In this document: in pieces, positions 5,491 through 5,724 of the stretch | How the letters are laid out: each line of letters starts with the position of its first letter | Position numbering within the stretch: the first letter of the stretch is position 1 | Origin: Synergistaceae bacterium | Lineage (GTDB): Bacteria > Synergistota > Synergistia > Synergistales > Aminobacteriaceae | Length of the DNA: 5,724 nucleotides | Assembly: GCA_017475805.1 (NCBI GenBank) | Contig: JAFVEW010000256.1 | Location: 1 to 5,724 of the forward strand | Reading direction: 5' to 3' | Made by a program: the position numbers and the translations under genes | The notes under the pieces: generated by a model | What the model saw: only the letters and a program-made list of their open reading frames with translations | Told to the model about the DNA's origin: nothing | The model's database searches: none

Positions 5491-5724
5491 GCTTTGTCCT
5501 CCTCACTTTGCGATTCTTTTTTCAGAGAGTCGCCGATTATGAATAAAAATTCTGCTTCGGCTACGACTTCATCATCGACATAACTTGTAATTTGAGCTTT
5601 GCCCGAAGTGCTGCGCTGCTTTAATAATTCTACTTTCGTTACAAGTTTATCGCCCGGCCTCACGGGTTTTCTGAAACGAACTTTATCAGCTCCGGCGAAG
5701 AACGCGATTTTATTTTCAGCTTCC
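5487..5724 (-). CDS. fabZ: 3-hydroxyacyl-[acyl-carrier-protein] dehydratase, C-terminal part (5' end outside window)
   Basis: The last 78 codons are visible, reading in frame from 5723 to TGA at 5489-5487. The protein is a hotdog-fold dehydratase of fatty acid elongation that removes water from 3-hydroxyacyl-ACP (EC 4.2.1.59). It therefore competes with LpxA for the same 3-hydroxyacyl-ACP pool. The family signature FFAGADKVRFRKPVRPGDKL is present near the start of the visible part, followed by VELLKQR and GKAQITSYVDDEVVAEAEFLFII. The catalytic histidine and glutamate lie in the missing N-terminal half and cannot be checked. After the conserved fold comes a charged tail of about 14 residues (SLKKESQSEEDKA region), whose codons contain the lpxA ribosome site. 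The stop overlaps the lpxA GTG by four bases. fabZ next to lpxA is the common diderm arrangement. Confidence 0.88.
   Translation of the reverse strand, partial: EAENKIAFFAGADKVRFRKPVRPGDKLVTKVELLKQRSTSGKAQITSYVDDEVVAEAEFLFIIGDSLKKESQSEEDKA
5498..5504 (-). promoter_or_regulatory. lpxA ribosome binding site inside the end of fabZ
   Basis: GAGGAGG on the minus strand lies 7 bases before the GTG start of lpxA (5490-5488) and encodes part of the charged tail of FabZ. Together with the GTGA stop/start overlap it indicates translational coupling of the two proteins. It also decides the GTG start over any downstream codon. Confidence 0.8.

Overview
The window is A+T-rich, gene-dense bacterial DNA with short intergenic gaps, clear Shine-Dalgarno sites and hairpin terminators. 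The host is most likely an anaerobic or fermentative diderm (outer-membrane) bacterium. The lipid A gene lpxA, with fabZ immediately upstream, requires a lipopolysaccharide-type outer membrane. The citrate lyase ligase, the ferredoxin-type aldo/keto reductase and the ROK glucokinase are of types common in fermenting anaerobes. A Synergistota- or Negativicutes-like gut anaerobe would fit, but that is inference and the sequence alone does not settle it.

Layout, left to right. (1) A candidate sigma-70-type promoter precedes citC (+), the enzyme that activates citrate lyase by acetylating its prosthetic group. (2) Convergent to it is a two-gene minus-strand unit: a small three-helix membrane protein of unknown function followed by an aldo/keto reductase carrying two [4Fe-4S] motifs. 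It ends in a hairpin terminator placed between it and citC. (3) A 109-base divergent promoter region separates that unit from a plus-strand gene for an Mrr-family, type IV-like restriction endonuclease with a GTG start. (4) 68 bases further on, in the same direction, is a ROK-family glucokinase. (5) A strong hairpin, U-rich on both sides, ends glcK and also the convergent minus-strand pair fabZ (5' end cut by the window edge) and lpxA. These two overlap by four bases (GTGA) and are probably translationally coupled.

The genes do not form one pathway. They are several short transcription units: citrate fermentation support, a redox enzyme with a membrane companion, a defence nuclease, sugar phosphorylation, and lipid A/fatty acid synthesis. 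I see no CRISPR array, tRNA, rRNA, insertion sequence, phage gene or clear novel system. The points most worth a second look are substitutions at usually conserved LpxA active-site positions, a citC with no citrate lyase subunit genes in view, an Mrr nuclease with no partner, and the tandem-heptamer terminator between glcK and lpxA.
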